Part shown: in pieces, positions 50,927 to 59,738 of the stretch
Layout of the letters: each line of letters opens with the position of its first letter
How positions within the stretch are numbered: the first letter of the stretch is position 1
Source of the DNA: Limnobaculum xujianqingii
GTDB taxonomy: Bacteria; Pseudomonadota; Gammaproteobacteria; Enterobacterales; Enterobacteriaceae
DNA: 64,000 nucleotides
Assembly (NCBI RefSeq): GCF_013394855.1
Contig: NZ_JABMLK010000001.1
Location: 558,001-622,000, forward strand
Direction: 5' to 3'
Program-made: the position numbers and the translations under genes
Notes under the pieces: generated by a model
What the model was told of the DNA's origin: nothing
The model's database searches: none
Seen by the model: only the letters and a program-made list of their open reading frames with translations

Positions 50927-51598
50927 TCATTTCACCGCAAGCTTAAAACTATTATCTATTCGCATAAAAATCTCATCTACAGACACAGAGCCATCCAGAC
51001 GAATAGTTATCCAGTACTTTTTGTTCATATGGAAACCGGGAAAATACTTTTTGCCGTCGGTAAGTGCAATGATGTCATCAGGGTCCATGCGTAAATCAAG
51101 GATCTCAATGCGCTCTTCCCCATCTAAGCCTAACTTATTATTTTTTATCGTTAATATTGCACCGTACCATTTTGCATTATCCTGACGTCGAAAAATGGCA
51201 TTATCAGGCGTACGAGGCCATAAGAACTCCAGCTCATCATGGTATTTATCTCTGATAAATTGAATGACTTGCCTGGTTACCGGGCTTTTAAAAACATCAG
51301 GTATAAAGCATACCTTCGCGATATCAGTTAAAACCCGTTCATACTCTTCACGAAGTTTTCCAACAAACGCGCCGGTGGTTGCCACAACATGATGAAGCAC
51401 ATAATCCTCTCCAGTGGACGTATCAATGACCGTCGTTGATACAACGCCTTGGGATGAAACCACCACCGTCATTTCAAACTGACCTTCAATCAAATCCGTT
51501 AAGTAAACATAACGGTTGTCATGTTGGTTAAATCCGTAAGCCAGTAGTTTCTGGATATCCACTTTACGACGACCAAATATATCGATAATGCTTTTCAT
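50927..51598 (-). CDS. MmcQ/YjbR-family protein
   Basis: The start at 51598 gives 223 residues beginning MKSIIDIFGRRKVDIQKLLAYGF; earlier in-frame starts (ATG 51661, TTG 51706) add residues with no clear family match. The C-terminal half is the YjbR (DUF419) fold with KWYGAILTIKNNKLGL and the RMDPDD motif near the end. The N-terminal half is an extra domain found in longer members. Function is unknown; a DNA-binding role has been suggested for the family. Confidence 0.75.
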   Translation of the reverse strand: MKSIIDIFGRRKVDIQKLLAYGFNQHDNRYVYLTDLIEGQFEMTVVVSSQGVVSTTVIDTSTGEDYVLHHVVATTGAFVGKLREEYERVLTDIAKVCFIPDVFKSPVTRQVIQFIRDKYHDELEFLWPRTPDNAIFRRQDNAKWYGAILTIKNNKLGLDGEERIEILDLRMDPDDIIALTDGKKYFPGFHMNKKYWITIRLDGSVSVDEIFMRIDNSFKLAVK

Positions 51599-51794
51599 CT
51601 GCTGTTTTCCGCCCTGTCCGGTAACCGTATCGAGACTTTCTTTATCGCTATATTTAGGCATATAAATGTGCGCATAAATACCTGAAAATTCAAATTTGCG
51701 AAGCAACAGGGGAAATTATAAAAAATGCCTACCGTACAAAAACCGTCTTAGCGTAGGATATTTTCTGCTTAGTTAATTTTAGGGATGAAACAAC

Positions 51795-52850
51795 ATGCTC
51801 TCAGCCATTCAGCTTTCGCCTGCACAGGCGTTTGACTTCCTTCTTTCTGTTGCCACCACCAGACCGGTATTTATGTGGGGAGCGCCGGGGATCGGAAAAA
51901 GTGCATTAGTGCAGAAGTTTGCTAATGAAGTTGGCATGGAATGCGTATCACTGCTCGGCAGTCAGCTTGCACCGGAAGATTTAATGGGTATTCCTCAAAT
52001 TGATGGTGAATGTTCGCGTTTCTTTCCCCCTGTGAATATTGTACGTAGTGAGCCATTTATCCTGTTTCTGGATGAGCTAAATGCGTCATCTCATGAAATT
52101 CAGAAGGCTTTCTATTCATTGATTCTTGAGCAGCGTGTCGGTGAATATCGACTGCCAAAAGGCACCATTGTTATAGGTGCTGGAAACCGGGCAAAAGATG
52201 CCGCTATAGTCAAACCAATGCCTTCCGCATTGATTAACCGTATGGTGCATATTCATCTACGAGCCGATCATCGGCAATGGTTGGACTGGGCCATTAATGA
52301 GTCTGGAATTCATCCATGGGTGGTTGAATATATTCAACTGCGTCCGGATCAGCTCTGGAATGAACCACCAAAACATGAAGAACCTTTCTCTACACCACGC
52401 AGCTGGCATATGTTATCTGATGCATTGCACTCCTTTGGCAACGATATTAGTGATGAGATGCTTGAGGCTCTCATTTATGGGCTTCTTTCCCCTTCCCATG
52501 CGGGTGGTTTTAAAGGTTTTATCAAACAAATTCGTCAAAAATTCACTATAGTTTCAATCATTAAAGGTGATGCTAACTGGCCAGAGGCACCGGGCGATCG
52601 TGATATTCTCTATTTTCTTGCTCAGGCTTTTAGGTCTCATTTGTATAAAGAGTTACCTGCTGAAGAATCTGCATTGAAGGGAGAACACCGACAGCTAGCC
52701 ATACAGGCAAAAGATCGGTTGAAATCACTGGCACGTATTAGCGTTGAAATTGCTCAATCGGTCATGAGTGAAGACGATCAGGGGCGTAAACTTCCTTCCT
52801 GGTTTTTATTAGAAGTGGCACGGGACCTTCCACGGTTAGCGGTTCGCTAA
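51795..52850 (+). CDS. MoxR-type AAA+ ATPase
   Basis: The 351 residues carry Walker A GAPGIGKS (29-36), Walker B ILFLDELNAS, and a sensor-1 region GAGNRAKD, then the C-terminal helical lid. MoxR ATPases act as chaperones for partner complexes and are almost always paired with VWA proteins, as here. The stop codon's last base coincides with the start of the VWA gene (overlap TAATG), so the two are tightly coupled. The partner target is unknown. Confidence 0.9.
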   Translation: MLSAIQLSPAQAFDFLLSVATTRPVFMWGAPGIGKSALVQKFANEVGMECVSLLGSQLAPEDLMGIPQIDGECSRFFPPVNIVRSEPFILFLDELNASSHEIQKAFYSLILEQRVGEYRLPKGTIVIGAGNRAKDAAIVKPMPSALINRMVHIHLRADHRQWLDWAINESGIHPWVVEYIQLRPDQLWNEPPKHEEPFSTPRSWHMLSDALHSFGNDISDEMLEALIYGLLSPSHAGGFKGFIKQIRQKFTIVSIIKGDANWPEAPGDRDILYFLAQAFRSHLYKELPAEESALKGEHRQLAIQAKDRLKSLARISVEIAQSVMSEDDQGRKLPSWFLLEVARDLPRLAVR

Positions 52851-54667
52851 TGAGCAGGGAAAAAATACGCAATAATCCAGCACTGGAAGCTTGTCATGAA
52901 GGCATAACCCTTATCAATAATCACCGCCTGTTCGAACCCATATGGCGAGAAATACGCTGTCATTTTGATAATGATGGGCAGTATGTTTCCTCAAAAGCCT
53001 GGCTGGCTATCTCACCGAATGGTGACATCTGGCTTAATGCCAAACGTCATGCAACACCACAGCAATGGTCAAGAATGATAGCTCAAGGGCTGGTAACGTT
53101 GGGATTTGGTTTAATTCAGAAACGTTCACCCCAGATGTTATGGGAACTTGCGACATTAAGCGTAGTTAATAAATTCTGCGATGAACTCAAAATTGGTCCT
53201 TTGCCCGGTGAATTGCAGAACTGGCCTTTTCCTGAACAGCTGAGTAACGATGCGGAAGTGGTATTTCGTGAATGGGTAGCCGATGGTTATCCGGACTTAC
53301 TCAGGCAATGGCATCATATCTGGTGTGGCGGTTCAGGCTCATGGTTTTGCCAGTTGGAGGCTCCTCCTCGTCGCTGGGGGCAACCAGTCGACTGGAAAGC
53401 GCTCTTTGTCGAAGGCATTACCCAAAGCGTCCAGCAGGCGTTGGAAATTGCGGGTGGGCATTTAGCGACTGACGCTCGTCCTAAAGTTTTGACAGTGGCA
53501 CAAAAAGCCCGCCGCCAACTAATGGACTATTTTCCTTTATTGGGTGCTCTGGCTGCCAGCTTTGATATTGAAGAGGATATTCATTTATGTAGTCAATATG
53601 ATATCCGCGTAGCCGCTATTGATGTTGGAGCACATAAAATTTGGATGAACCCGAGTGCCAGACTCAATCAGGCTGAATGTCTGTTCGTATTTGCCCATGA
53701 ATTGCTTCATGCAGGTTTAAATCATACTTCTCGTCGACGTGGACGCGACCCATTGTTGTGGAATGTTGCCTGTGATTTTTCAATTAACAGTTGGTTAATT
53801 GAAATGCAGGTCGGTACGCCACCATCATTAGGTTTGTTATATGATTCTCAGTTTGCAAATTCATCCAGCGAAGAGATTTATGACATTCTGGCACAGGATG
53901 TGCGCCGGGCCAGAAAACTGATTACCTTACGTGGAAATGCCGGTGAAGGTGATATTCTGGGTAACGACGAAGGTTCTATTTTTGTCAATGCGGAAGCGTG
54001 GTGCCGCAGAGCTTTAAATCAAGGACTTGAACGCTGTTTGTATGGTTCTTCGCGTGGAACAATGCCAGCAGGACTGATCGAGGAGATTCGCAGTCTTGCT
54101 CAACCACCGATCCCGTGGGATGTTCGACTTGCCGAGTGGTTTGATGAGCATTTTCCACCACCAGAATCCCATCGTAGCTATGCGCGCCCCTCCCGGCGTC
54201 AGTCGGCTACGCCCAATATTCCACGCCCTTCTCTGGCTAAACCTTCAGATGAAAGTCGCCTGTCCCGGGTATTCGGCGTGGTTTTGGATACCTCCGGTTC
54301 AATGGACCCTGTTCTGTTAGGGAAAGCGCTGGGCGCTATTGCCAGCTATTCGCTGGCCCATGATGTTTTTATGGTGCGCTTAATCTGCTGTGATGCTCAG
54401 GCTTACGATCGTGGTTGGGTTGAGCCGGAACAATTACTTTATCGTTTCACCCTTCAGGGGCGAGGCGGCACAGTATTACAACCGGGAATCGATCTCCTTA
54501 CCCGGTTATCAAAACAGGGTGATTTTCCCAGCGTTGGGCCGGTGTTGATAATTACCGATGGATATTGTGAAAGTCAGATTAATATCTCGATGGAACATGC
54601 ATGGTTGCTGCCGGAGGGACGGCGTTTACCCTTTGTTCCTCGTGGTGAGCAGTTCAGAATACAGTGA
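52850..54667 (+). CDS. Metallopeptidase-like / VWA protein (DUF2201)
   Basis: The 605 residues combine an N-terminal domain with a zinc-protease HELLH motif (His283-Glu284-Leu-Leu-His287 in FAHELLHAGLNH) and a C-terminal VWA domain with MIDAS DTSGSM starting at Asp480 and a later ITDGYCE strand. This is the DUF2201-type architecture found next to MoxR ATPases. Whether the HELLH site is active is not known, but the motif is intact. It overlaps the following gene by four bases. Confidence 0.88.
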   Translation: MSREKIRNNPALEACHEGITLINNHRLFEPIWREIRCHFDNDGQYVSSKAWLAISPNGDIWLNAKRHATPQQWSRMIAQGLVTLGFGLIQKRSPQMLWELATLSVVNKFCDELKIGPLPGELQNWPFPEQLSNDAEVVFREWVADGYPDLLRQWHHIWCGGSGSWFCQLEAPPRRWGQPVDWKALFVEGITQSVQQALEIAGGHLATDARPKVLTVAQKARRQLMDYFPLLGALAASFDIEEDIHLCSQYDIRVAAIDVGAHKIWMNPSARLNQAECLFVFAHELLHAGLNHTSRRRGRDPLLWNVACDFSINSWLIEMQVGTPPSLGLLYDSQFANSSSEEIYDILAQDVRRARKLITLRGNAGEGDILGNDEGSIFVNAEAWCRRALNQGLERCLYGSSRGTMPAGLIEEIRSLAQPPIPWDVRLAEWFDEHFPPPESHRSYARPSRRQSATPNIPRPSLAKPSDESRLSRVFGVVLDTSGSMDPVLLGKALGAIASYSLAHDVFMVRLICCDAQAYDRGWVEPEQLLYRFTLQGRGGTVLQPGIDLLTRLSKQGDFPSVGPVLIITDGYCESQINISMEHAWLLPEGRRLPFVPRGEQFRIQ

Positions 54668-55362
54668 AATACGATTTGAGAGATTCGATGCAAATAATGA
54701 CCAAAGATATATTCTCGTTTCCTGTCATTTTCACCGATGATTACGGCACAAACGATGTATTGTGTTATTCCAACGGATATTCCTTGCAGTTAGAATTAAG
54801 AGGCATTCGACTAACGGGTACCTCTTTTAATCTTCTTTCGTTTTCTGATGGGGATAGGCAAAAAGCATTGGCTACATTTGTCATGGATAAATTCGATACT
54901 ATTGAAGGTTTATTCTGCGTAAAACTGCCACTATCGATTCAGAAAGATACGGTGATGACATCAGGCGTTCTGTTATTAAATTTTGATTACCGGAATGAGA
55001 AAAACGATATTACATTTTCTCTCGAATACAATAATCAAACATACGGCACTACAGGGGTATTCTCATTTGTAGAGGATGTTCTCATCACTCTACAAAAACT
55101 GCTGCCTGAGGGTTGCCGACTTCGCTGTTGTATGTCATGTCGTTTTTCAAGCTACCACCCTGTGGGTAATAACGATTTTGGCGCTTTGGCCTGTTTCAGG
55201 TTAATGAAAGGTGACGTTGTAACTGTCGATGATAAACATTCACTGATGGATCTGTGGGATAAAAGCATTAAAGAAAACAAACACATTACCGTACAGGAAA
55301 CATTTATCTGCCCCGAGTATGATGAGAATACTGGCGCGGTATGGATGTATAAAAGCTTTTAA
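54664..55362 (+). CDS. Third gene of the MoxR-VWA module, unknown function
   Basis: The 232-residue frame opens with GTG overlapping the stop of the VWA gene; an ATG at 54688 is an alternative. It has a beta-rich N-terminal part and a Cys-rich motif (RCCMSCRFSSYHPVGNNDFG, about residues 154-173) that from memory recalls DUF6304-type proteins. There is no membrane segment. The four-base overlap makes it a third subunit or substrate of the MoxR-VWA pair, an inference from context only. Confidence 0.65.
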   Translation: MKYDLRDSMQIMTKDIFSFPVIFTDDYGTNDVLCYSNGYSLQLELRGIRLTGTSFNLLSFSDGDRQKALATFVMDKFDTIEGLFCVKLPLSIQKDTVMTSGVLLLNFDYRNEKNDITFSLEYNNQTYGTTGVFSFVEDVLITLQKLLPEGCRLRCCMSCRFSSYHPVGNNDFGALACFRLMKGDVVTVDDKHSLMDLWDKSIKENKHITVQETFICPEYDENTGAVWMYKSF

Positions 55363-55380
55363 ATAGCGTTCTAGATTAGT

Positions 55381-55950
55381 TTATGGTTTAACAAAGTTAC
55401 CGTTGCTTAATGACAGCCAAAATGGCTCCCATCCATCAGGTGGGTCCCACTCACCAGAGCCATAAATAATATTGTTCCGAATATCATTAATGATTACACC
55501 ATCAATAGCGCATTGTTTTGACTGCCAGACTATTCCCGTATTTATATCAACCAGAAAAATATATGAGAAGGTAGCTACCAGAAAAGTATCACTGAGTACT
55601 TCGGCGAAAATATCGGGAACCGGATATAGATAACCAACATAGTCATGAAGAAATATGCTTTTTACTTCACTCGAGGCTATATCAAATAAATGAGCATGCT
55701 GACCATATAACACTGCAATTGTCTTATCATTACAAAGAACGTCACAAAAACACTGCTCAAGCAAATAGCCGTCCTCGTCTATCTCTGCAAAAATGCCAAG
55801 AATAATAACAGGCTGATTATTTTTACAGACTAAGACTTCTCTTCTTATCGTTGAACGGCTGGAGAAAGAATTAATATCGACTCTGCAAAGATGACTGCTT
55901 ATATCATTACTATTCTGATTAACATCAATAAATTGCGCGCTGTATTCCAT
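55381..55950 (-). CDS. Hypothetical protein (beta-rich, 189 aa)
   Basis: I do not recognise this protein. It has no signal peptide. It is rich in short beta strands and aromatic residues (FAEVLSDTFLVATFSYIFLVDINTGIVWQSK), which look like beta-propeller or WD-like blades, and ends WEPFWLSLSNGNFVKP. It lies 23 bp before the Sel1-repeat gene's 3' end and is convergent with the MoxR-VWA module. Expression is suggested by a GAAGAGTCAGAT leader only weakly. Confidence 0.5.
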   Translation of the reverse strand: MEYSAQFIDVNQNSNDISSHLCRVDINSFSSRSTIRREVLVCKNNQPVIILGIFAEIDEDGYLLEQCFCDVLCNDKTIAVLYGQHAHLFDIASSEVKSIFLHDYVGYLYPVPDIFAEVLSDTFLVATFSYIFLVDINTGIVWQSKQCAIDGVIINDIRNNIIYGSGEWDPPDGWEPFWLSLSNGNFVKP

Positions 55951-55973
55951 ATCTGACTCTTCGTCTATTCATT

Positions 55974-57113
55974 CTATTTTGATCGTTTTGCAGGCGTCCC
56001 TGACCATAACAGCAGATTTTCCGGGCTCATACTGATATCAGGTGCATAACGATCAAATCGGATATCCATATTCTGTGCAGCTATCAGATTACGTTGAGCA
56101 CCGCGATGACCTTGTTCAGCAGCTTTGGTATACCAATCAATAGCCAGTTGAGGCTCCTGATCAATTCCTCTTCCTTCCTGACAGGCAATACCCAATAGAA
56201 ACTGTGCGTCTGGTACGTTTTGAGCGGCAAGTTTATGCAGAATGTTAACGGCCTTTTTGCACTGAGTGTTATCACCACTGTTTAAATAGAATATTGAAAG
56301 GCAACATAAAGCCTCTGTATTATTTTGAGCGGCAGCTTTTTGGCACCAGTAAAATGCCTTTTCGCTGTTTCGTTCAACTCCTTCACCATGTTGATACATA
56401 TAAAACAGATTGAGCTGTGCCTGAAAATATCCCAATTCCGCAGAGCGCTGAAGGCAAGAGAAACCTTTTTCTCTGTCTTGCAAACATCCTGTTCCATCGT
56501 CATACATATAGGCCAGGTTAAACAATGAGATAGGATGTTGCTGTCCGGCTGCCTGTTGATACCAATACACCGCTTGTTTACTATCCATTTCAACTGCACC
56601 ACCAAAATGATATTCGCTCCCCAATCTGAATTGGGCTTCGCTAAAATTATTCTGTGCAGCGCGTTGCCAGTAAAGGATCGCTTTATTCCAATCTTTTCCT
56701 AAAAACGTTTCATCATAATAGATAGTACCCAGCGCGTATAACGAGTACGGATGATCTTCTTTTTCTATTGCTTTGAGATACCAAAAGGTCGCCTGTTGAT
56801 AATCTTGCTCAACGCCTTCACCTAAATGATATAACCGCCCAAGATTATGTTGTGCTTTTGCATTACCAAGTTCTGCTGCCTGACGATATAAAGACAGTGC
56901 CTGTTTTATATCCGCAAGGACCCCGGAACCATGTTCATATAGCAGACCAAGGTTATTTTGAGCATTAGTACTTCCCTGAACGGCCGCTTGCTCATACCAA
57001 TAAACAGCCTGTGAAAACTCACTCTGAGCTACATAACGTTTGGCCAATTGAAACTGCTCTTCTGCATCCGTTGGCGAAGAACGTCGGGATAAAAAACGAG
57101 TAATGAAATTCAA
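55974..57113 (-). CDS. Sel1-repeat (TPR-like) protein
   Basis: The 379 residues consist of about nine Sel1-like repeats of roughly 36 residues (pattern A-x2-NLGxLYxxGxGVxxDxxxAxxWYxxAA). A short basic N-terminus (MNFITRFLSRRSSP) contains no signal peptide, so it is probably cytoplasmic. Sel1 proteins act as scaffolds for protein partners, and in some islands they are effectors or adaptors. The next gene, START-domain, begins on the same strand upstream. Confidence 0.85.
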   Translation of the reverse strand: MNFITRFLSRRSSPTDAEEQFQLAKRYVAQSEFSQAVYWYEQAAVQGSTNAQNNLGLLYEHGSGVLADIKQALSLYRQAAELGNAKAQHNLGRLYHLGEGVEQDYQQATFWYLKAIEKEDHPYSLYALGTIYYDETFLGKDWNKAILYWQRAAQNNFSEAQFRLGSEYHFGGAVEMDSKQAVYWYQQAAGQQHPISLFNLAYMYDDGTGCLQDREKGFSCLQRSAELGYFQAQLNLFYMYQHGEGVERNSEKAFYWCQKAAAQNNTEALCCLSIFYLNSGDNTQCKKAVNILHKLAAQNVPDAQFLLGIACQEGRGIDQEPQLAIDWYTKAAEQGHRGAQRNLIAAQNMDIRFDRYAPDISMSPENLLLWSGTPAKRSK

Positions 57114-57136
57114 CTATGCATCCCTGTAAATACCTT

Positions 57137-57736
57137 TTATTTCATCGCTTCCGCATGCAACCTAAACGCTTTCAAGGTCTCAAACGGCCCATCGACAACA
57201 AACTGGTTTGCCAGCCAGGCAGGAACACTACCACCTGGTTCTGCCGCTACCTGATAAATAACTTTGGTGGTTTGCGCATCAACAGGAATGAATTTCCAGA
57301 ATCCATCAAGTTTGGTGATACGAATATGCCCCTCAGCAGGCGGAACGTTTTGTGGTAATGCAGTGATGTTAACGGTAATGGTGCCATCTTTATCCTGCTC
57401 TGCACGGCTGAGGATCGACAAATCCCGATCGGATACTGGCCACGCAGTTTTAATTTGTGAGTAAGCCCAGTAATTGTAGCCTTCTTGTTTAATCAGTCGG
57501 GCCTGTTTACAGCCGTACATTAATCGACAGGAAAGAGGCATATCCGCCAACATTGTGGCAATAACCTGTGGCTGGGCTTTGATAGTAGTTTCAGCGCGAT
57601 AGGCTTTAAATGAAGAGTCTGCAGGAGTAGATAAGAATACGCGAATATCTTCTTTATCAACGGCAAGCTGCCAGTTATCCGCATGGGCCAATGAACTAAT
57701 AAACAGCAGGAGTAGCGCAATAATACGGTATGACAT
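57137..57736 (-). CDS. START-domain lipid-binding-like protein, exported
   Basis: The 199 residues begin with a signal peptide (MSYRIIALLLLFISSLAHA, cleavage before DNW) and continue into a START/StARkin fold typical of bacterial periplasmic members: WQLAVDKEDIRVFLST, KAYRAETTIKA, and DRDLSILSR motifs. Such proteins may bind lipid or sterol-like ligands, but no specific role is established. It may be co-transcribed with the Sel1 gene (23 bp gap). Confidence 0.78.
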   Translation of the reverse strand: MSYRIIALLLLFISSLAHADNWQLAVDKEDIRVFLSTPADSSFKAYRAETTIKAQPQVIATMLADMPLSCRLMYGCKQARLIKQEGYNYWAYSQIKTAWPVSDRDLSILSRAEQDKDGTITVNITALPQNVPPAEGHIRITKLDGFWKFIPVDAQTTKVIYQVAAEPGGSVPAWLANQFVVDGPFETLKAFRLHAEAMK

Positions 57737-57950
57737 GATGAGTCCTTTTTAGTCAGCTGTTCCCTATTTCTGGCAGTATATCAGCTCAATGGCGGATTTA
57801 GTGTTTCTTAATCACCTTACCAATAATCTGAATAAAAACAATATCTCATGCCGCATTGGGTGCATCATAAGCTTTGCGTTTAATCTTCGGGTTGTTAGTA
57901 TGGGTTGGTGCTAAATGCAGTGGTAGCTGATATCAATAATTTAGGGATAA

Positions 57951-59087
57951 ATGATGCTCTCTTTTCCATCCCCTGAGGCCTATATCTTCTGGTGGCTATT
58001 ATTACCGGTTTTGTTCTTTCCCTTTTATTTTGTGCCATTTTTCTTAAAACGATACCGATATGTATTGATCTACTGCACAACGGTTGCCGTTATTGCTCTG
58101 GCGCTACTGTACCAGTTCAGGCACTCTTATCAGGGCTCAGAACTGATGCTCTATACCGTTTCTGCTGTCGTCTTTAGCGGAATTATCAGATGTATACAGC
58201 TGTTTTGGAAAAATCAGCGAAAAAAAATAGCTACGATAGGCGCGATCATTTTCTACGGTATTCTGCCACTTTCAGGTGGCCTATTCTGGCCGGTATATTT
58301 AGTCGGTGTTCCCCTATGGGAATCCTGGGAAAACCGACCTGACAAAGATTGTATTGCTAAGGGGCGCTTAATATCGCTTGAACCGGGGGTGATTTACCGT
58401 CTGCATCCTGTTTATGGTGATGATTTTTGGGTCGTACAGGGCGATGAAACCTTCAATGTTTCCTCTAAGAAGTTTTGCCAGTCTTTTTCTACTGATGTGG
58501 CGTTTCCAATAGATAAACTGGAATTTAGTTTTTATGAACTTTGTCGCTCGCCACAAACGTCCTGGCAAAAGGCTTATTGTGCGGGAAACTCGCAGAGTCT
58601 GAGGTTAAGCAATTTAATATTAAAACGTTCAGCATCAGACAATGAAAGCGGCTGGCAACAATTACAAGAAGCATTAAACGGCTCGCGAAACATTCAACGA
58701 TTGCAGGGACAATTGCCCTATAGCCCTTATTACTACACCGACTGGTTGCAAACCGTTCAGTTTGATAGTGGAGTTACGACCTATGAATTCTATCGTTCTG
58801 GTGTGAGTACGGTGGTTAAACATCCTGACTGGTTACATCAGCAACCAGAACCTGTGGTACTCAATTGTTCACAAGAGTATTACGTTAGGTGCAACACGGC
58901 TTATCTTTACCGTGATAGCCTGTATATCCGTTATTCCTATAATCGCGCTAAAGATAACCAGCGATATGATTTTGATGAAGATGCCCGACATATTTACGAT
59001 AGTAACTACATCAATACACAACTTAATGCCGCTCGGGAAGCTGCCAGTATTGCTGAAAAGTTCCTTGAAGAAATGCGGGTATATTAA
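57951..59087 (+). CDS. Hypothetical membrane protein
   Basis: I do not recognise this 378-residue protein. It has four hydrophobic segments in the first 130 residues (for example FWWLLLPVLFFPFYFVPFF), then a large soluble region of about 240 residues with several conserved-looking cysteines (DKDCIAKGR, KKFCQSF, CSQEYYVRCN). That domain would lie on one side of the inner membrane. The ATG follows AGGGATAA. The gene ends before a strong terminator. Confidence 0.55.
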   Translation: MMLSFPSPEAYIFWWLLLPVLFFPFYFVPFFLKRYRYVLIYCTTVAVIALALLYQFRHSYQGSELMLYTVSAVVFSGIIRCIQLFWKNQRKKIATIGAIIFYGILPLSGGLFWPVYLVGVPLWESWENRPDKDCIAKGRLISLEPGVIYRLHPVYGDDFWVVQGDETFNVSSKKFCQSFSTDVAFPIDKLEFSFYELCRSPQTSWQKAYCAGNSQSLRLSNLILKRSASDNESGWQQLQEALNGSRNIQRLQGQLPYSPYYYTDWLQTVQFDSGVTTYEFYRSGVSTVVKHPDWLHQQPEPVVLNCSQEYYVRCNTAYLYRDSLYIRYSYNRAKDNQRYDFDEDARHIYDSNYINTQLNAAREAASIAEKFLEEMRVY

Positions 59088-59101
59088 CGGTATTAATTAA
59101 C

Positions 59102-59132
59102 AAAAACGGCGGAATCACTCCCGCCGTTTTTT
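59102..59132 (+). terminator. Terminator after the membrane protein gene
   Basis: AAAACGGCGG pairs with CCGCCGTTTT and is followed by six Ts. It marks the end of host DNA just before the prophage. Confidence 0.9.
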
Positions 59133-59165
59133 CAGTATTAACTCAATAAAAATAAACTACGTTAC

Positions 59166-59251
59166 TGATTGTAGCGCGCGAAATCTTTTGATACCGGTTT
59201 GAATTTCTTTTGATACTGAGCTGCTAATGGCGTTTTAAAAACATTTGATAC
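59166..59251. other. Candidate Mu-like prophage right end with transposase-site repeats
   Basis: Starting at a TG (59166), a GCGCGCGAAA element is followed by TTTTGATAC at 59186-59194, TTTTGATAC at 59208-59216 and TTTGATAC at 59244-59251. Spacings are 22 and 35 bp. Terminal TG plus phased internal repeats fits the end of a transposable phage. The exact end and a 5-bp target duplication cannot be shown within this window. Confidence 0.4.
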
Positions 59252-59271
59252 TAAAAAGATGGGTGACAAAA

Positions 59272-59298
59272 TAAACGAGAGGTAACCCTCTCGTTTTA
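59272..59298 (-). terminator. Terminator of the phage tail operon
   Basis: AACGAGAGG pairs with CCTCTCGTT and is followed on the minus strand by TTATTTTG. It lies shortly after the tfa stop. Confidence 0.85.
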
Positions 59299-59318
59299 TC
59301 ATGAACAATAATTGAACA

Positions 59319-59738
59319 TTATTTTGGCAGTGGTGGCCATTCAATATCAGGGTATTTTGAAGCATCAATCCTATTAAGCAATACGCGGTATTTACGCCAT
59401 TCATTATATAGCCGCTTTTCCTCATCAGTAGCCATATCAAGGTCAATAGCGTCTTGTAGGGGCGTGATAATGACACTTGCTTCAGCTAATTTCTCAGTTC
59501 TTTCTGCGTTCGCTATTTCCATCACTTGCTCGTATGTCAGTGGGGGGATATCTCCCCAAGCAGGTAAGCCATCACGCCCGGCAATACGGCGCTTTCCATC
59601 AGGCGGGGTACCTGAAAACTCATTAAAAATATCAAGAGAGATATTAATAGCATCGTCAGGCCATGTTCCTGCCGTCTCATAATTTTCTTTACTATCAAAT
59701 AAATAAAACGCATTTGTCGTTTTGCTATAAAAAATCAT
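59319..59738 (-). CDS. Tail fibre assembly chaperone (Tfa)
   Basis: The 139 residues match the Tfa/gpU family: an N-terminal region MIFYSKTTNAFYLFD and a C-terminal caudo_TAP domain with EWRKYRVLLNRIDASKYPDIEWPPLP. It helps fold the tail fibre encoded immediately upstream; the stop of the fibre gene and the start here share the TA/ATG junction at 59738. Confidence 0.93.
   Translation of the reverse strand: MIFYSKTTNAFYLFDSKENYETAGTWPDDAINISLDIFNEFSGTPPDGKRRIAGRDGLPAWGDIPPLTYEQVMEIANAERTEKLAEASVIITPLQDAIDLDMATDEEKRLYNEWRKYRVLLNRIDASKYPDIEWPPLPK

Noticed and set aside
59162..59476. 104-residue open frame on the minus strand across the prophage end
   Set aside because: It overlaps tfa in another frame, has no ribosome site, and its last part is better explained by the repeats and terminators at the phage end.
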